A DNA stretch of 64,000 nt, taken from the NCBI RefSeq assembly GCF_050574275.1, contig NZ_CP192260.1, forward strand, positions 1,922,001 to 1,986,000. Direction: 5' to 3'. Of the stretch, positions 25,310 to 34,205 are shown one piece after another. This stretch comes from Virgibacillus_F flavescens. Lineage in GTDB: Bacteria; Bacillota; Bacilli; Bacillales; Amphibacillaceae. Position numbers and translations under genes: made by a program. The notes under the pieces are model-generated. The model worked only from the letters and a program-made list of their open reading frames with translations, made no database searches and had not been told where the DNA came from. Each line of letters starts with the position of its first letter. The stretch's first letter is position 1.

Positions 25310-28300
25310 TTATTCTTTTGGTTTATCAGATGGTTCAGGCTTTGGCTTATTAGAATCAGAATCAGAACCAGCGCCAGAACCTGAACCAGAATCAGTACTA
25401 GAACCAGTGTCAGAGGTAGTAGCATCCTCAGATCCAGGCTCAGGTTCAGGTTCAGTTCCCTCGTCTCCCTCTTCAGGCGTACCACCATCAGCAGGTTCTT
25501 CTTCATCATTCTCAGGTGGGTCTGTTGGTTCTGGGTCCTCTGGTGGTTTAGGTGGATCCACTGGTTCTGGTTTATCTGGTTTTTCGGGTTTTGGTTCTTT
25601 CGGTTCGGGCGGCTTTGGTTCAGGCTTCGTAAAGTCCCCAATCACCGCTTCACTCGAAGCCATTGAATTCAGCCCAAAGTAGTCTACTGCTTTAACAACG
25701 TATACAGCTTTTCCGCCACCGACATTAAAGCCTGTTGACGTTGTGTTGCCAATCAGAGAAAAGCTTGCGTCTGGATTTGCTGCTCGATAGATGCGATATC
25801 CGACAACATCTCTGCTGCTTGAATCACTCCAAGTTAAGGTGCCACCTGAATTTTTGACCGAGGATGGAGCAACAGGTGCTTTCCCATCATTTTTTATTGA
25901 TGCACCAATATCTCCACTTGGAACACCAATTTTTTCCCATTTTGCTCTATCTTTAGAAGGGAAGAGTTTAGTCAAATCATTTAATTGATCAAAATTGTTT
26001 TCTTTTAGAAATTCTGGGTTGAAAGTCAATCCATCACCGTTTACAAATTCACTGGGCGTACTTGGGCCGGCCAGTACAGCTTTGCCATCTACCATTACAT
26101 AAGCTCCAGTTGTTAGGCTGTTATCTGTTTTACTTGGTGCGTATTTTGAATTAAATATATCCGAATATACTAGTCCTGCTTTACTGCAAAGGTCTGATGG
26201 AGCCATACCTGAAATAGCGCAGTAGCTACGTTCGACAATCCCTTCAGGCCGCTCAAAATTCTTCTTTGGAGCTAACAATTCTGGGTTTATTTCGGTTGCT
26301 TTATTAATCAGCTTTGACCAGAGTAACTGGTTTCGATGACTATACCTCATACAATTATCACAGTCATCTAAGCTGGATGGTGTATCATAACCCAACCATA
26401 CTCCAAAAGTGACATTTGGATTGTAACCAACAAACCAAGCATCTTTCCAGTCTTGAGAAGTACCGGATTTCCCTGCCCAATCGACAGACATATCCAGTTT
26501 AGATTTTAAGTAGGTTCCAGTACCATAATCAAACACGTCACGCAATACGTCAGTAGTTAAATATGCGGTCTGGGGACTGAACACATCTACCGGTTTTGAC
26601 TTGTGCTGATAAATAACTTTCCCATCATTAGTGGTAATTTTTTCTATCATATAGGCATCGACAAATTTACCCCCATTTGCGAAAGTACCATATGCGTTTA
26701 TATTTTCTTCGATTGTAGTTCCGTAAGTTGTACCACCAATACTTAGACCGCGATTGCTGTACTCTTCGTCTCCAATCGTATTAATCCCCATTTTTTCAAT
26801 ATATTCCTGACCTATTCCTTTATTCATTAACTTATTGTATGTGGCTATCGCAGGCACATTATACGACTCAGCAAGTGCTTTACGTGCACTGACAATTCCA
26901 TGATAGTTGCCTGTGTAATTTGTTGGTGTATAAAAACCACTCGATTCATTCGTATCAGGGTATTTCATCTTAATGTCCGGAATAGGAGTCGACGGCTGTG
27001 CGATACCTGTCTCGAAAGCAGGTCCATAGGTAAGGAGTGGCTTCATTGTACTACCGTTTGAACGTACAGCTTCAGTTGCATAGTTTAATTGGTTTTCCTG
27101 AGAATATCCTCGTCCCCCAACGAAACTAATAATTTTACCAGTACTGTTTTCTATTAACATGCCTGCTGCTTGAACAGGTTCATTGATGTGATACTCTTTA
27201 CCGGTTTTCGGATCAGTCCAGTACCAGTTGCTTTTCGGACCATAATGTTCATAGTTTTTAGCTATATCCTGGAATGCTATATACGTTTCTTTATCAATCG
27301 TCGTATGAACTTCATATCCATTTTTCCGCATAGCTCGATCGGCACGTATTGCATATTCTTCGTAAAGTTTTTTATCGTCATTCAAATCCTTCATTGAATA
27401 TCCATCTTCTGTTGCAAGGTGTTCAGTAAGAATTTTTATTGCGCGACTTTCTGCTTCGTACATCAGATACTGGTATTTATCAATTGACGATTTTGATTCA
27501 AGTGTAAAATCAGCAACTATATCATAATTTATTGCTTTCTCATATTCTTCTTTTGTAATGTATTCTGCTTCATACATGCGATATAAGACTGTTTCCATTC
27601 GATCGATACCAGGTTGCAATGCTCCTTTTTCTTTAAGACCACCACTATTTTTAAAAGGAGTATAATACGATGGGCTCTGAGGAAGTCCAGCTAAATATGC
27701 AGCTTGTGGCAGATTCACATCTTTCGCATCTACACCGAAGATTCCTTGTGCTGCAGTTTGTATTCCTGCAATATTTTTTCCTGACGCTTCTCGACCATAA
27801 GGCACAATATTAAGATATGCTTCAAGGATTTCATCTTTATCAAAGAATCTTTCCAACCTTAGTGCCAATAGAATTTCCTTGGCTTTACGCTCAAACGAAA
27901 CCTCATTTGTAAGAATTTGATTTTTAATTAATTGCTGGGTCAGGGTACTTCCGCCTGTTTTAACTGAGGCATTTGTTGCTTCCTGAACAACCGCACGTAA
28001 AATAGCTTTTGGGACGACGCCCTCATGTTCTTTAAAGTTACGATCTTCAGTTGCAATTACTGCATTTATCAGAACATCAGAAACATTTTCAAGCTTTACT
28101 TCTTCACGCATTATTTCAGACCTTATGTCACCAAAATACTTATTTTCTGCGAAGTATAGCTTGGATGTTTCTTCATAGTTATATATGTCAGCTTCCATAC
28201 TATCGTAACTTCGAATTGGTTCATCCTTTACTAAGGAAGCAAAGTATCCAGCTCCTACGCCTCCCGCAAAAAAGAATCCAATTACACCTATAATGAGAAA

Positions 28301-28423
28301 GAATAAAATAATATTCCAAGCAACGTCATATGTAACTCTAGATGTGCGTTGAATTCTTCCTTCGTTCCAAAGGTTCTTCACCTTTTGATATGCTTTATTT
28401 AAATACTTTTTAACATCATCCAT
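25310..28423 (-). CDS. Class A penicillin-binding protein with FN3 domain and acidic tail
   Basis: Bifunctional peptidoglycan synthase (1037 aa). Cytoplasmic N-terminus, one transmembrane anchor (about 36-58), GT51 glycosyltransferase domain with catalytic E126 in ATEDRNFKEHEG and QQLIKN, then a transpeptidase domain with SxxK GSTMKP (S458), SYN (SxN) and KSGTS near residue 650. A fibronectin type III module follows (about 845-925), then a roughly 110-residue Pro/Glu/Ser/Thr/Asp-rich tail (repeats such as KPEPSDKPKE, SGSGSGAGSDSD) likely to lie in the wall. AGGAGG precedes ATG 28421-28423. The domain order is PBP1-like; paralogue identity is uncertain. Confidence 0.93.
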   Translation of the reverse strand: MDDVKKYLNKAYQKVKNLWNEGRIQRTSRVTYDVAWNIILFFLIIGVIGFFFAGGVGAGYFASLVKDEPIRSYDSMEADIYNYEETSKLYFAENKYFGDIRSEIMREEVKLENVSDVLINAVIATEDRNFKEHEGVVPKAILRAVVQEATNASVKTGGSTLTQQLIKNQILTNEVSFERKAKEILLALRLERFFDKDEILEAYLNIVPYGREASGKNIAGIQTAAQGIFGVDAKDVNLPQAAYLAGLPQSPSYYTPFKNSGGLKEKGALQPGIDRMETVLYRMYEAEYITKEEYEKAINYDIVADFTLESKSSIDKYQYLMYEAESRAIKILTEHLATEDGYSMKDLNDDKKLYEEYAIRADRAMRKNGYEVHTTIDKETYIAFQDIAKNYEHYGPKSNWYWTDPKTGKEYHINEPVQAAGMLIENSTGKIISFVGGRGYSQENQLNYATEAVRSNGSTMKPLLTYGPAFETGIAQPSTPIPDIKMKYPDTNESSGFYTPTNYTGNYHGIVSARKALAESYNVPAIATYNKLMNKGIGQEYIEKMGINTIGDEEYSNRGLSIGGTTYGTTIEENINAYGTFANGGKFVDAYMIEKITTNDGKVIYQHKSKPVDVFSPQTAYLTTDVLRDVFDYGTGTYLKSKLDMSVDWAGKSGTSQDWKDAWFVGYNPNVTFGVWLGYDTPSSLDDCDNCMRYSHRNQLLWSKLINKATEINPELLAPKKNFERPEGIVERSYCAISGMAPSDLCSKAGLVYSDIFNSKYAPSKTDNSLTTGAYVMVDGKAVLAGPSTPSEFVNGDGLTFNPEFLKENNFDQLNDLTKLFPSKDRAKWEKIGVPSGDIGASIKNDGKAPVAPSSVKNSGGTLTWSDSSSRDVVGYRIYRAANPDASFSLIGNTTSTGFNVGGGKAVYVVKAVDYFGLNSMASSEAVIGDFTKPEPKPPEPKEPKPEKPDKPEPVDPPKPPEDPEPTDPPENDEEEPADGGTPEEGDEGTEPEPEPGSEDATTSDTGSSTDSGSGSGAGSDSDSNKPKPEPSDKPKE

Positions 28424-28451
28424 ATTTAGACCTCCTAAATATTCACACCAT

Positions 28452-28457
28452 ATTATA
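28452..28457 (-). promoter_or_regulatory. Extended -10 promoter of the PBP gene
   Basis: On the minus strand TATGGTATAAT (TATAAT complementing 28452-28457) has the TGn extension, 29 bp before the start codon; the -35 region is weak. Confidence 0.5.
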
Positions 28458-28594
28458 CCATACTAGTAAGCTAGTAAAAATAATTTAAACTAGAAATCAC
28501 TAACCTTTTTAAATTAATTATATCTAGTGTTCTTCCTATAGCATGTAATATTTATTGCAATTTAATGTAAATTATGGTGAAATAAATAATAACT

Positions 28595-28826
28595 GTATAT
28601 CAATATGCTAAGAATGATCGAAGTAGTTATGCAAATCCCTTTTATAGAGAGCCAGTGTTTGGTGGAAACTGGTATACATTTGCTGATGAATTACAATCTG
28701 GAGCATTTTCTATTGACTAGAAACGGTGAAAACCCATCGTTAAAAAACCCAAAGTGGCATTATTTATGCAACAAGGGTGGTACCGCGATTAAATTCTCGT
28801 CCCTTTATTTTTAGGGGCGAGTTTTC
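28595..28826 (+). ncRNA. Tyrosyl T-box leader of tyrS
   Basis: A T-box riboswitch: distal stem I signature AGAGAGCCAGTGTTTGGTGG..ACTGG (28646-28672), specifier loop GAATTACAATC with the tyrosine codon TAC at 28692-28694, conserved T-box AAGGGTGGTACCGCG (28774-28788) and a terminator CTCGTCCC (28797-28804) / GGGGCGAG (28815-28822) TTTTCT. Uncharged tRNA-Tyr should pair with specifier and T-box, favour the antiterminator and turn on tyrS. The specifier agrees with the downstream gene. The 5' end is approximate. Confidence 0.93.
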
Positions 28827-28860
28827 TGTATTATCAACTAAAAACAGGAGAGTGAAGCAA

Positions 28861-30132
28861 ATGAACGTATTACAGGATTTAGAAAAACGTGGATTAATTC
28901 ATCAGACAACTGACCGCGAAGGATTAGCAAAGCATCTTGAAGAAAACCAGGTGACGCTATATTGTGGATTTGACCCAACGGCTGACAGCTTACATATTGG
29001 GCATTTGCTGCCAGTGTATATGTTAAAACGATTTCAAGAAGCTGGACACCGTCCGATCGCACTAGTTGGTGGAGGAACGGGAATGATTGGTGACCCTAGC
29101 GGGCGCTCAGCAGAACGTTCGTTAAATGAGGACAGTGTTGTAAAAGGCTATAGTGAAAAAATCAACCAGCAATTAGCCAACCTTCTGGATTTTGACAATG
29201 GTGAAAATGCTGCAGTAGCCCGTAATAATCATGACTGGCTGGCAAGTATGACAGTAATTGATTTTCTTCGGGATGCTGGGAAGCATTTTGGAATCAATTA
29301 TATGCTTGCAAAAGAATCCGTTTCAGCACGAATTGAGCAAGGAATTTCTTACACTGAATTCAGCTATATGATTCTGCAGTCACTGGACTTTCTAAAGTTA
29401 TACGAGCAAGAGAAATGTACATTGCAAATTGGCGGCAGTGATCAGTGGGGAAATATTACTGCCGGAATGGAATTGATTCGTCGTTCTCGTGAAAACCTGG
29501 ACGAAGAAACAAAGGTATTTGGTCTAACAGTTCCATTAATTACAAAAGCCGACGGAACAAAATTTGGCAAGACCGCTGGTGGTGCAATCTGGTTGGATCC
29601 TGCAAAAACGACACCGTATGAATTTTATCAATTCTGGTTTAATACTGATGATCGTGATGTTATTAAATTCATTCAATATTTTACATTCCTAGGGCAGAAT
29701 GATATTGATACATTAGTTGATTCATTGGAAAATAAACCAGAAGAAAGATTGGCACAGAAACGTCTGGCTGAAGAAGTTACACGAGTAGTACATGGTCAGG
29801 ACGCCGTCGATCAGGCACAAAAAATTTCTGCATCGTTGTTTAGTGGAGATTTAAAATCTCTTTCAGGTAAAGAAATAGAGCAGGGGTTTAAAGATGTACC
29901 AACATATAATAGACAAAAGGAAGATATTGGACTAATTGATTTGCTTGTTGAAGCTAAAATTTCATCTTCCAAAAGACAAGCAAGGGAAGATATCAGCAAT
30001 GGTGCAATTTACATTAATGGCGAACGAAATCAGGATCTAAAGCACACGGTTACGAATAATGACCGAATTGAAGACACCTTCACTATCATTCGTCGAGGTA
30101 AGAAGAAGTACTACTTAATAAGTTACAAATGA
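28861..30132 (+). CDS. tyrS: Tyrosyl-tRNA synthetase
   Basis: Class I tyrosyl-tRNA synthetase (423 aa). The HIGH motif is HIGH at 45-48 and the KMSKS-equivalent is KFGKT at 234-238. The Rossmann core is followed by the anticodon-recognition domain and a C-terminal S4 RNA-binding domain (about 355-420, SSKRQAREDISNGAIYINGE in part). ATG 28861 has GGAG upstream; the start at 28777 lies inside the T-box and is rejected. Expression is controlled by the tyrosine T-box immediately upstream. Confidence 0.97.
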   Translation: MNVLQDLEKRGLIHQTTDREGLAKHLEENQVTLYCGFDPTADSLHIGHLLPVYMLKRFQEAGHRPIALVGGGTGMIGDPSGRSAERSLNEDSVVKGYSEKINQQLANLLDFDNGENAAVARNNHDWLASMTVIDFLRDAGKHFGINYMLAKESVSARIEQGISYTEFSYMILQSLDFLKLYEQEKCTLQIGGSDQWGNITAGMELIRRSRENLDEETKVFGLTVPLITKADGTKFGKTAGGAIWLDPAKTTPYEFYQFWFNTDDRDVIKFIQYFTFLGQNDIDTLVDSLENKPEERLAQKRLAEEVTRVVHGQDAVDQAQKISASLFSGDLKSLSGKEIEQGFKDVPTYNRQKEDIGLIDLLVEAKISSSKRQAREDISNGAIYINGERNQDLKHTVTNNDRIEDTFTIIRRGKKKYYLISYK

Positions 30133-30136
30133 TAAA

Positions 30137-30163
30137 ACGCGCGGTCAGTCATGACCGCGCTTT
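30137..30163 (+). terminator. Terminator after tyrS (palindrome copy 1)
   Basis: GCGCGGTCA (30139-30147) / TGACCGCGC (30152-30160) with a GTCA loop, then TTTC. The 25-base segment starting AACGCGCGG is repeated identically at 30516-30540. Confidence 0.8.
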
Positions 30164-30170
30164 CTGCTTG

Positions 30171-30256
30171 CCAGGTAAGAAAGTATAAATCTTTTTTTAC
30201 TGCAAAGAGCAACTAAGACTTTCGCACTGAAGACTTGGCGATTAGCCAAGTTTTCT
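30171..30256 (+). repeat. Dispersed repeat family 2, copy 2
   Basis: CCAGGTAAGAAAGTATAAAT ... AACTAAGACTTTCGC ... GACTTGGCGATTAGCCAAGTTTTCT, the best-conserved copy of the family (others at 9764-9839 and, inverted, 34938-35027). Confidence 0.78.
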
Positions 30257-30276
30257 AATAGAAATAGTTCGAAATA

Positions 30277-30457
30277 TGAGGATCTACCTTCGCATCTTCG
30301 AATATACTGCGCTTTCCGCGGGCGAGTGTTGAGCCTCCTCGGACTATGTCCTCCGGGGTCTCACCGATCTCTTACTTCCCGCAGGAGTCTCCGTATATTC
30401 GAAGATGCTAAAATAATGCTGAAAAGATAAACTTTTAAAATCCACTACTTTTTCACT
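30277..30457. repeat. Family 1 repeat copy (R3)
   Basis: Left flank GAGGATCTACC, then GCATCTTCGAATATAC (30292-30307), a GC-rich inner section with TTTCCGCGGGC and CCCGCAGGAGTC, the complementary GTATATTCGAAGATGC (30393-30408) and a right flank ending CTACTTTTTCACT. The left terminal CACTGAAAAAG is missing, so the copy is 5'-truncated next to the family 2 element. Confidence 0.8.
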
Positions 30458-30515
30458 AGCTTTAAAATTTATACTGATCAGGATTTTGAATCAATATATA
30501 TTTTCCGACAGCCTG

Positions 30516-30545
30516 AACGCGCGGTCAGTCATGACCGCGCGTTTT
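30516..30545. terminator. Palindrome copy 2 (terminator-like)
   Basis: AACGCGCGGTCA (30516-30527) / TGACCGCGCGTT (30532-30543), followed by TT. Same palindrome as the tyrS terminator at 30137; the two copies bracket the repeat cluster 30164-30515. Confidence 0.8.
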
Positions 30546-30575
30546 AAGTAGTTATCCGACTGAAATTCATGCATA

Positions 30576-30616
30576 AAAAAAGCCAGAATCCGCTAATTAG
30601 CGGATTCTGACTTTTT
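30576..30616 (-). terminator. Terminator of rpsD
   Basis: On the minus strand, GTCAGAATCCGCTAA / TTAGCGGATTCTGGC followed by TTTTTTT; the stem spans 30581-30612. Confidence 0.9.
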
Positions 30617-30624
30617 AACTCAGC

Positions 30625-31227
30625 TTAACGAGAATAGAATTCTACGATTAGAGCTTCATTGATTTCAGCTGGAAGTTCTGTACGCTCAGGAAGACGCGTG
30701 TAAGATCCTTCAAATTTATCTGCATCAAATGTAATGTAATCTGGTACGAAGCTATTTACTTCAATCGCTTCTTTTACAATATCAAGCTTCTGTGATTTTT
30801 CACGTAAACTATAAGTTTGACCTGGCTTTAAACGGTAAGATGGGATATCTACGCGTTTGCCGTCTACAGTTACGTGACCATGATTTACTAGCTGACGTGC
30901 CTGGCTGCGTGTACGAGCAAGACCTGCACGGTATACAAGGTTATCAAGACGTGATTCAAGAAGAATCATGAAGTTTTCACCGTGGATACCTCTTTGTTTA
31001 CCAGCTTCGGTAAACAAGTTACGGAATTGACGTTCGTTCAGTCCATACAAGAAGCGAAGTTTTTGCTTCTCTTGTTGTTGAAGACCATATTCTGAGATTT
31101 TCTTTCTTTGGTTAGGTCCGTGTTGGCCAGGTGCGTAAGGGCGTTTATCTAATTCCTTACCAGTTCCTGTTAATGAAATGCCAAGACGACGTGATTTCTT
31201 CCATACTGATCCAGTAAAACGTGACAT
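30625..31227 (-). CDS. rpsD: Ribosomal protein S4
   Basis: Small-subunit ribosomal protein uS4 (200 aa), a primary 16S rRNA binder that starts body assembly of the 30S subunit. N-terminal MSRFTGSVWKKSRRLGISLTGTG, PYAPGQHG, and the S4 RNA-binding domain around RLDNLVYRAGLARTRSQARQ (about 92-155) are typical. AAAGGAGAT precedes ATG 31225-31227. It is monocistronic with its own promoter, a long leader and a terminator. S4 of B. subtilis represses its own mRNA through that leader. Confidence 0.98.
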   Translation of the reverse strand: MSRFTGSVWKKSRRLGISLTGTGKELDKRPYAPGQHGPNQRKKISEYGLQQQEKQKLRFLYGLNERQFRNLFTEAGKQRGIHGENFMILLESRLDNLVYRAGLARTRSQARQLVNHGHVTVDGKRVDIPSYRLKPGQTYSLREKSQKLDIVKEAIEVNSFVPDYITFDADKFEGSYTRLPERTELPAEINEALIVEFYSR

Positions 31228-31407
31228 AGGACAATCTCCTTTATTATTTTATTTGCATAAAATAAGCGACCGTGTTCCTATCCGTTGCTCATTATGTTTT
31301 CATGTACCATCGCTCCAGCAGCAAAGAGTTACACGATACACCTCATTGTCTGAGGAACAAAATGATAACAACGTCGGTTCACAAAGGCTACCTTTTTATT
31401 TTACACA
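31228..31407 (-). promoter_or_regulatory. rpsD leader, probable S4 autoregulatory region
   Basis: About 180-nt untranslated leader between the rpsD promoter and start codon, with many short GC-rich stem candidates (for example GAACCGACGTTG, TTCCTCAGACAATGAGG). B. subtilis rpsD has an S4-binding leader of similar length in the same place. The assignment rests on position and length; I did not fold it. Confidence 0.55.
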
Positions 31408-31413
31408 AAGAAT

Positions 31414-31442
31414 AGTATATAAGTTTCATGTATATAAGTCAA
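31414..31442 (-). promoter_or_regulatory. Strong sigma-A promoter of rpsD
   Basis: On the minus strand TTGACT (31442-31437), 17-bp spacer, TATACT (31419-31414). Near consensus, as expected for a ribosomal protein gene. Confidence 0.88.
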
Positions 31443-31594
31443 ACATTTATTGAGTAGAAACCATAAGTAAATTTAAATTTTTTATGTATTTTTTGGGAAA
31501 TAACTAATTTTTGCTATATACTGTATATAAGTGATTTTTCAAAGATATTAAAATAGTTGCTATAAAAATTAAATTTAATGACAGGTGATCAAAA

Positions 31595-33460
31595 ATGATA
31601 GACCAAAATAAATTGAAGTCTAACATGAGAAACGCTTTCTTTGAGCTGATTTCAAATATACCTGCATATTCATACGGTCAGATTCTTGAGACCGTTTCTC
31701 TTAAGATGCAGGACCTTCTTCAAGTTCAGCTTGCAGCAATCTACACGTATAATAATTGGGAACAGACGTATGAGCGGGTTACAGAAGATATACATAGCAT
31801 TTTAAAAGAGCAACCATTTAAAGAACTCAACTTAGAAAAAGTCATGCAGGAAAACGTGCAGTACGCTGATCTGGTATTTAAAGAACCTTCCAATTTAAAA
31901 AGCCAAATAATATTTCTTAATCCGAAAGTTGATCCTGGTGCATTCCTTTTTTTAGCTTACCAAAGTGATTGTGATTTTGATTCTGGGGTTTTGGAACTTT
32001 CTAAAGATGAACTTGAAAATCTATTAACAATTTTTAACTATTATATTTCCACTAAAGAAAATGAAAATAGAAACGCTTACTTAGTTGAACTCACTACGAA
32101 GTTTTATTCATTAATTACCAAGAAAAATATTTTGACTGAAATAACCAAAGCGATGGATACCATCTATCCTCTTTTTGAATACAACATCTTACTTTCACAG
32201 GATTACGAAGAGGACTCGAGTTTACCTATTAAGACTCTTGAATTTAGTGATGATGCAACGAAGCGAGTAAGCAATCAAGCGTTTATTACCGGAGAAGTTC
32301 AGCTTGAGGATCGGGTGAAGGAGAAAAAAACGTGTCTGTATGCCCCGCTAAAAGGAAAGCAGGGAGTGTATGGTGTTTTACTGATTATTACTCAAAATAC
32401 GGTGGACTTTCCGCGAAACGAAATTGAATTCATAGCTAAACTATCCGGTATAGCCGGTCAGGCAATAGAAAGTGCAACACTTTATCAGAACTCAAAGCAC
32501 TTAGTTAAGGATTTGAAGTTGTTAAATGATGCGACTCACGCATTAAATTCAAATTTGAATATTGTTGAAATCACTACTATTGTTCGAAAAAAGATTATGG
32601 AAGCTTGTGGTGCTGGCCAAGTCGGGTTTATTTTTACTGGAGAGACGCAAAGCCATATGATCAATGTCTTATCTGGCAGCACAGAATACTTTTTTACAGC
32701 TGAAGGGGAAGACAATGCCGATTTTATTTTAAATCAAGTAATGCAAAAAAATGATCCCATATTCAGTGGGGATTACTCGAAGGAACTGTCAGATTTCCCT
32801 TTTTTGTCCATTATGGCAATACCCATGGTGCAGGCTGGTACGATTCATGGTGTGATTATCATTCTTCAGCAGAAGAAATATGCTTTTTCTTTTGACAACT
32901 TTAAACTGATGCAATCGCTTGTTCAACATTTTACGCTATCGTTGACTAACTCCATTTTGAATGAAAAATTAAAGGCTGTTGCGATTACCGATTATTTGAC
33001 CAAATTATTTTCCCGTAACTATCTAGAAGAAAAAATCCAGCAACATTTAAACAATGATGAAAAAGGGGCGTTAATCATTGTAGATATTGATGATTTCAAA
33101 GTTATAAACGATACGTATGGCCATGATGTGGGAGATGAAGTAATTATTCAGGTTGCATCCATAATTACTGCTCATACTGGTGAAGACGATGTTCCAGCAC
33201 GATGGGGCGGCGAAGAACTTGCAATATATTTATCTAATGCAACCATTGACGAGGGGGTCCATATTGCAACCCAGATGAGGAAACAGACGGAAAATTTCAC
33301 AAGTCCTAAGGTAACCATATCCTGCGGAGTCTCCACATGGGAGTCTAAGAGGAAAACAGATGTGAAAGAATTATTCGTCCGTGCAGACAAAGCGCTATAT
33401 GCTGCCAAGAACACAGGCAAAAATTGTGTAGTGAAGGAAGAAATCAATAATTTAGTTTAA
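31595..33460 (+). CDS. dgcP: Diguanylate cyclase DgcP (GAF-GGDEF)
   Basis: Soluble c-di-GMP synthase (621 aa) matching YtrP/DgcP of Bacillus. N-terminal region and GAF domains (about 10-160, 170-300, 310-450) precede a C-terminal GGDEF domain (about 455-615) with an intact active site GGEEL at 538-542 and DIDDFKVINDTYGHDVGDE upstream. An RxxD-type inhibitory site is not obvious. Position between rpsD and ytsP is conserved. Its product is the second messenger sensed by the riboswitch near 62300 and perhaps by PilB (inference). No strong promoter was identified in 31447-31594. Confidence 0.93.
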   Translation: MIDQNKLKSNMRNAFFELISNIPAYSYGQILETVSLKMQDLLQVQLAAIYTYNNWEQTYERVTEDIHSILKEQPFKELNLEKVMQENVQYADLVFKEPSNLKSQIIFLNPKVDPGAFLFLAYQSDCDFDSGVLELSKDELENLLTIFNYYISTKENENRNAYLVELTTKFYSLITKKNILTEITKAMDTIYPLFEYNILLSQDYEEDSSLPIKTLEFSDDATKRVSNQAFITGEVQLEDRVKEKKTCLYAPLKGKQGVYGVLLIITQNTVDFPRNEIEFIAKLSGIAGQAIESATLYQNSKHLVKDLKLLNDATHALNSNLNIVEITTIVRKKIMEACGAGQVGFIFTGETQSHMINVLSGSTEYFFTAEGEDNADFILNQVMQKNDPIFSGDYSKELSDFPFLSIMAIPMVQAGTIHGVIIILQQKKYAFSFDNFKLMQSLVQHFTLSLTNSILNEKLKAVAITDYLTKLFSRNYLEEKIQQHLNNDEKGALIIVDIDDFKVINDTYGHDVGDEVIIQVASIITAHTGEDDVPARWGGEELAIYLSNATIDEGVHIATQMRKQTENFTSPKVTISCGVSTWESKRKTDVKELFVRADKALYAAKNTGKNCVVKEEINNLV

Positions 33461-33523
33461 ATAAGAAAAGTGCAAGGCGTCCGTTTAGCAACGTACAACC
33501 TAAGCACTTCGCATGATAAAAGG

Positions 33524-33563
33524 ATGCTTTCCAAAACGGGGATATGTTTTGGAAAGCATTTTA
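33524..33563. terminator. Bidirectional terminator dgcP / ytsP
   Basis: Perfect 14-bp stem ATGCTTTCCAAAAC (33524-33537) / GTTTTGGAAAGCAT (33546-33559) then TTTTATT, between convergent genes. A weaker inverted AAGTGC/GCACTT pair flanks 33471-33510. Confidence 0.88.
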
Positions 33564-34046
33564 TTAATTTAAATGTGACTGCACAATCGCAGCAAATTTT
33601 TCTAAATATTTTTTATCGATTTCATCAAACCTGTCTTTCCGTGGGCTGTCAATATCTAAAACGCCATATATTTCGCCCTTGACGAGCAAAGGTATTACAA
33701 TTTCTGATTGCGTTGCACCATCACAAGCAATATGGCCTGGAAAAGCATTTACGTCGGCGACTACTTGTGTTTCTCTAGTCTTAACAGCAGTCCCGCAAAC
33801 CCCTTTTCCATTAGGGATACGAAGACAAGCCGGGAGACCCTGAAATGGTCCTAACACTAACTCATCATCTTTAAAAATGTAAAATCCGACCCAATTCACC
33901 TCTTCAAGAAGTTGATTTAAGAGAGCAGATGCATTTGATAGATTAGCTATGTGATCAGGCTCACCGTCCATAAGCGCTTTAGCTTGCTGCAATACTAATT
34001 CATAGTCTTTCATACGATTTCCTGAATAACTTGTTGTCTGAAACAT
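33564..34046 (-). CDS. ytsP: GAF-domain free methionine-(R)-sulfoxide reductase
   Basis: GAF-fold protein of 160 aa matching the fRMsr family, which reduces free Met-R-sulfoxide with a three-cysteine mechanism. All three cysteines are present: C74 (LPACLRI), C84 (GKGVCGTA) and C108 (HIACDGATQSEIVIP). NWVGFY is the family signature. ATG 34044-34046 follows AAGGGGAAT; the extension to 34070 is unlikely. It sits between dgcP and refZ, as YtsP does in B. subtilis. Confidence 0.9.
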   Translation of the reverse strand: MFQTTSYSGNRMKDYELVLQQAKALMDGEPDHIANLSNASALLNQLLEEVNWVGFYIFKDDELVLGPFQGLPACLRIPNGKGVCGTAVKTRETQVVADVNAFPGHIACDGATQSEIVIPLLVKGEIYGVLDIDSPRKDRFDEIDKKYLEKFAAIVQSHLN

Positions 34047-34205
34047 GTATATTCCCCTTTCTATTGTCAAGCTGATGGTATGGTGGAATTCAATATAATG
34101 CTAAACTGTGATAAGTTTCGACTTTCATTTGCGTGAATTGTCGAGAGAAAATTGAAGGATTAAAGGCTACTCTGTCGTAAAATTAATATAAGGAGTTGAA
34201 TACTA

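Noticed and set aside
25144..25682. Open frames of 165 aa (-) and 91 aa (+) with biased Asn/Gln or Gly/Ser composition
   Set aside because: They are alternative readings of the repetitive DNA coding for the acidic tail of the PBP and its 3' end.
31178..31453. 91-aa open frame (+) opposite rpsD
   Set aside because: It covers the rpsD start, leader and promoter on the opposite strand and has no ribosome-binding site.
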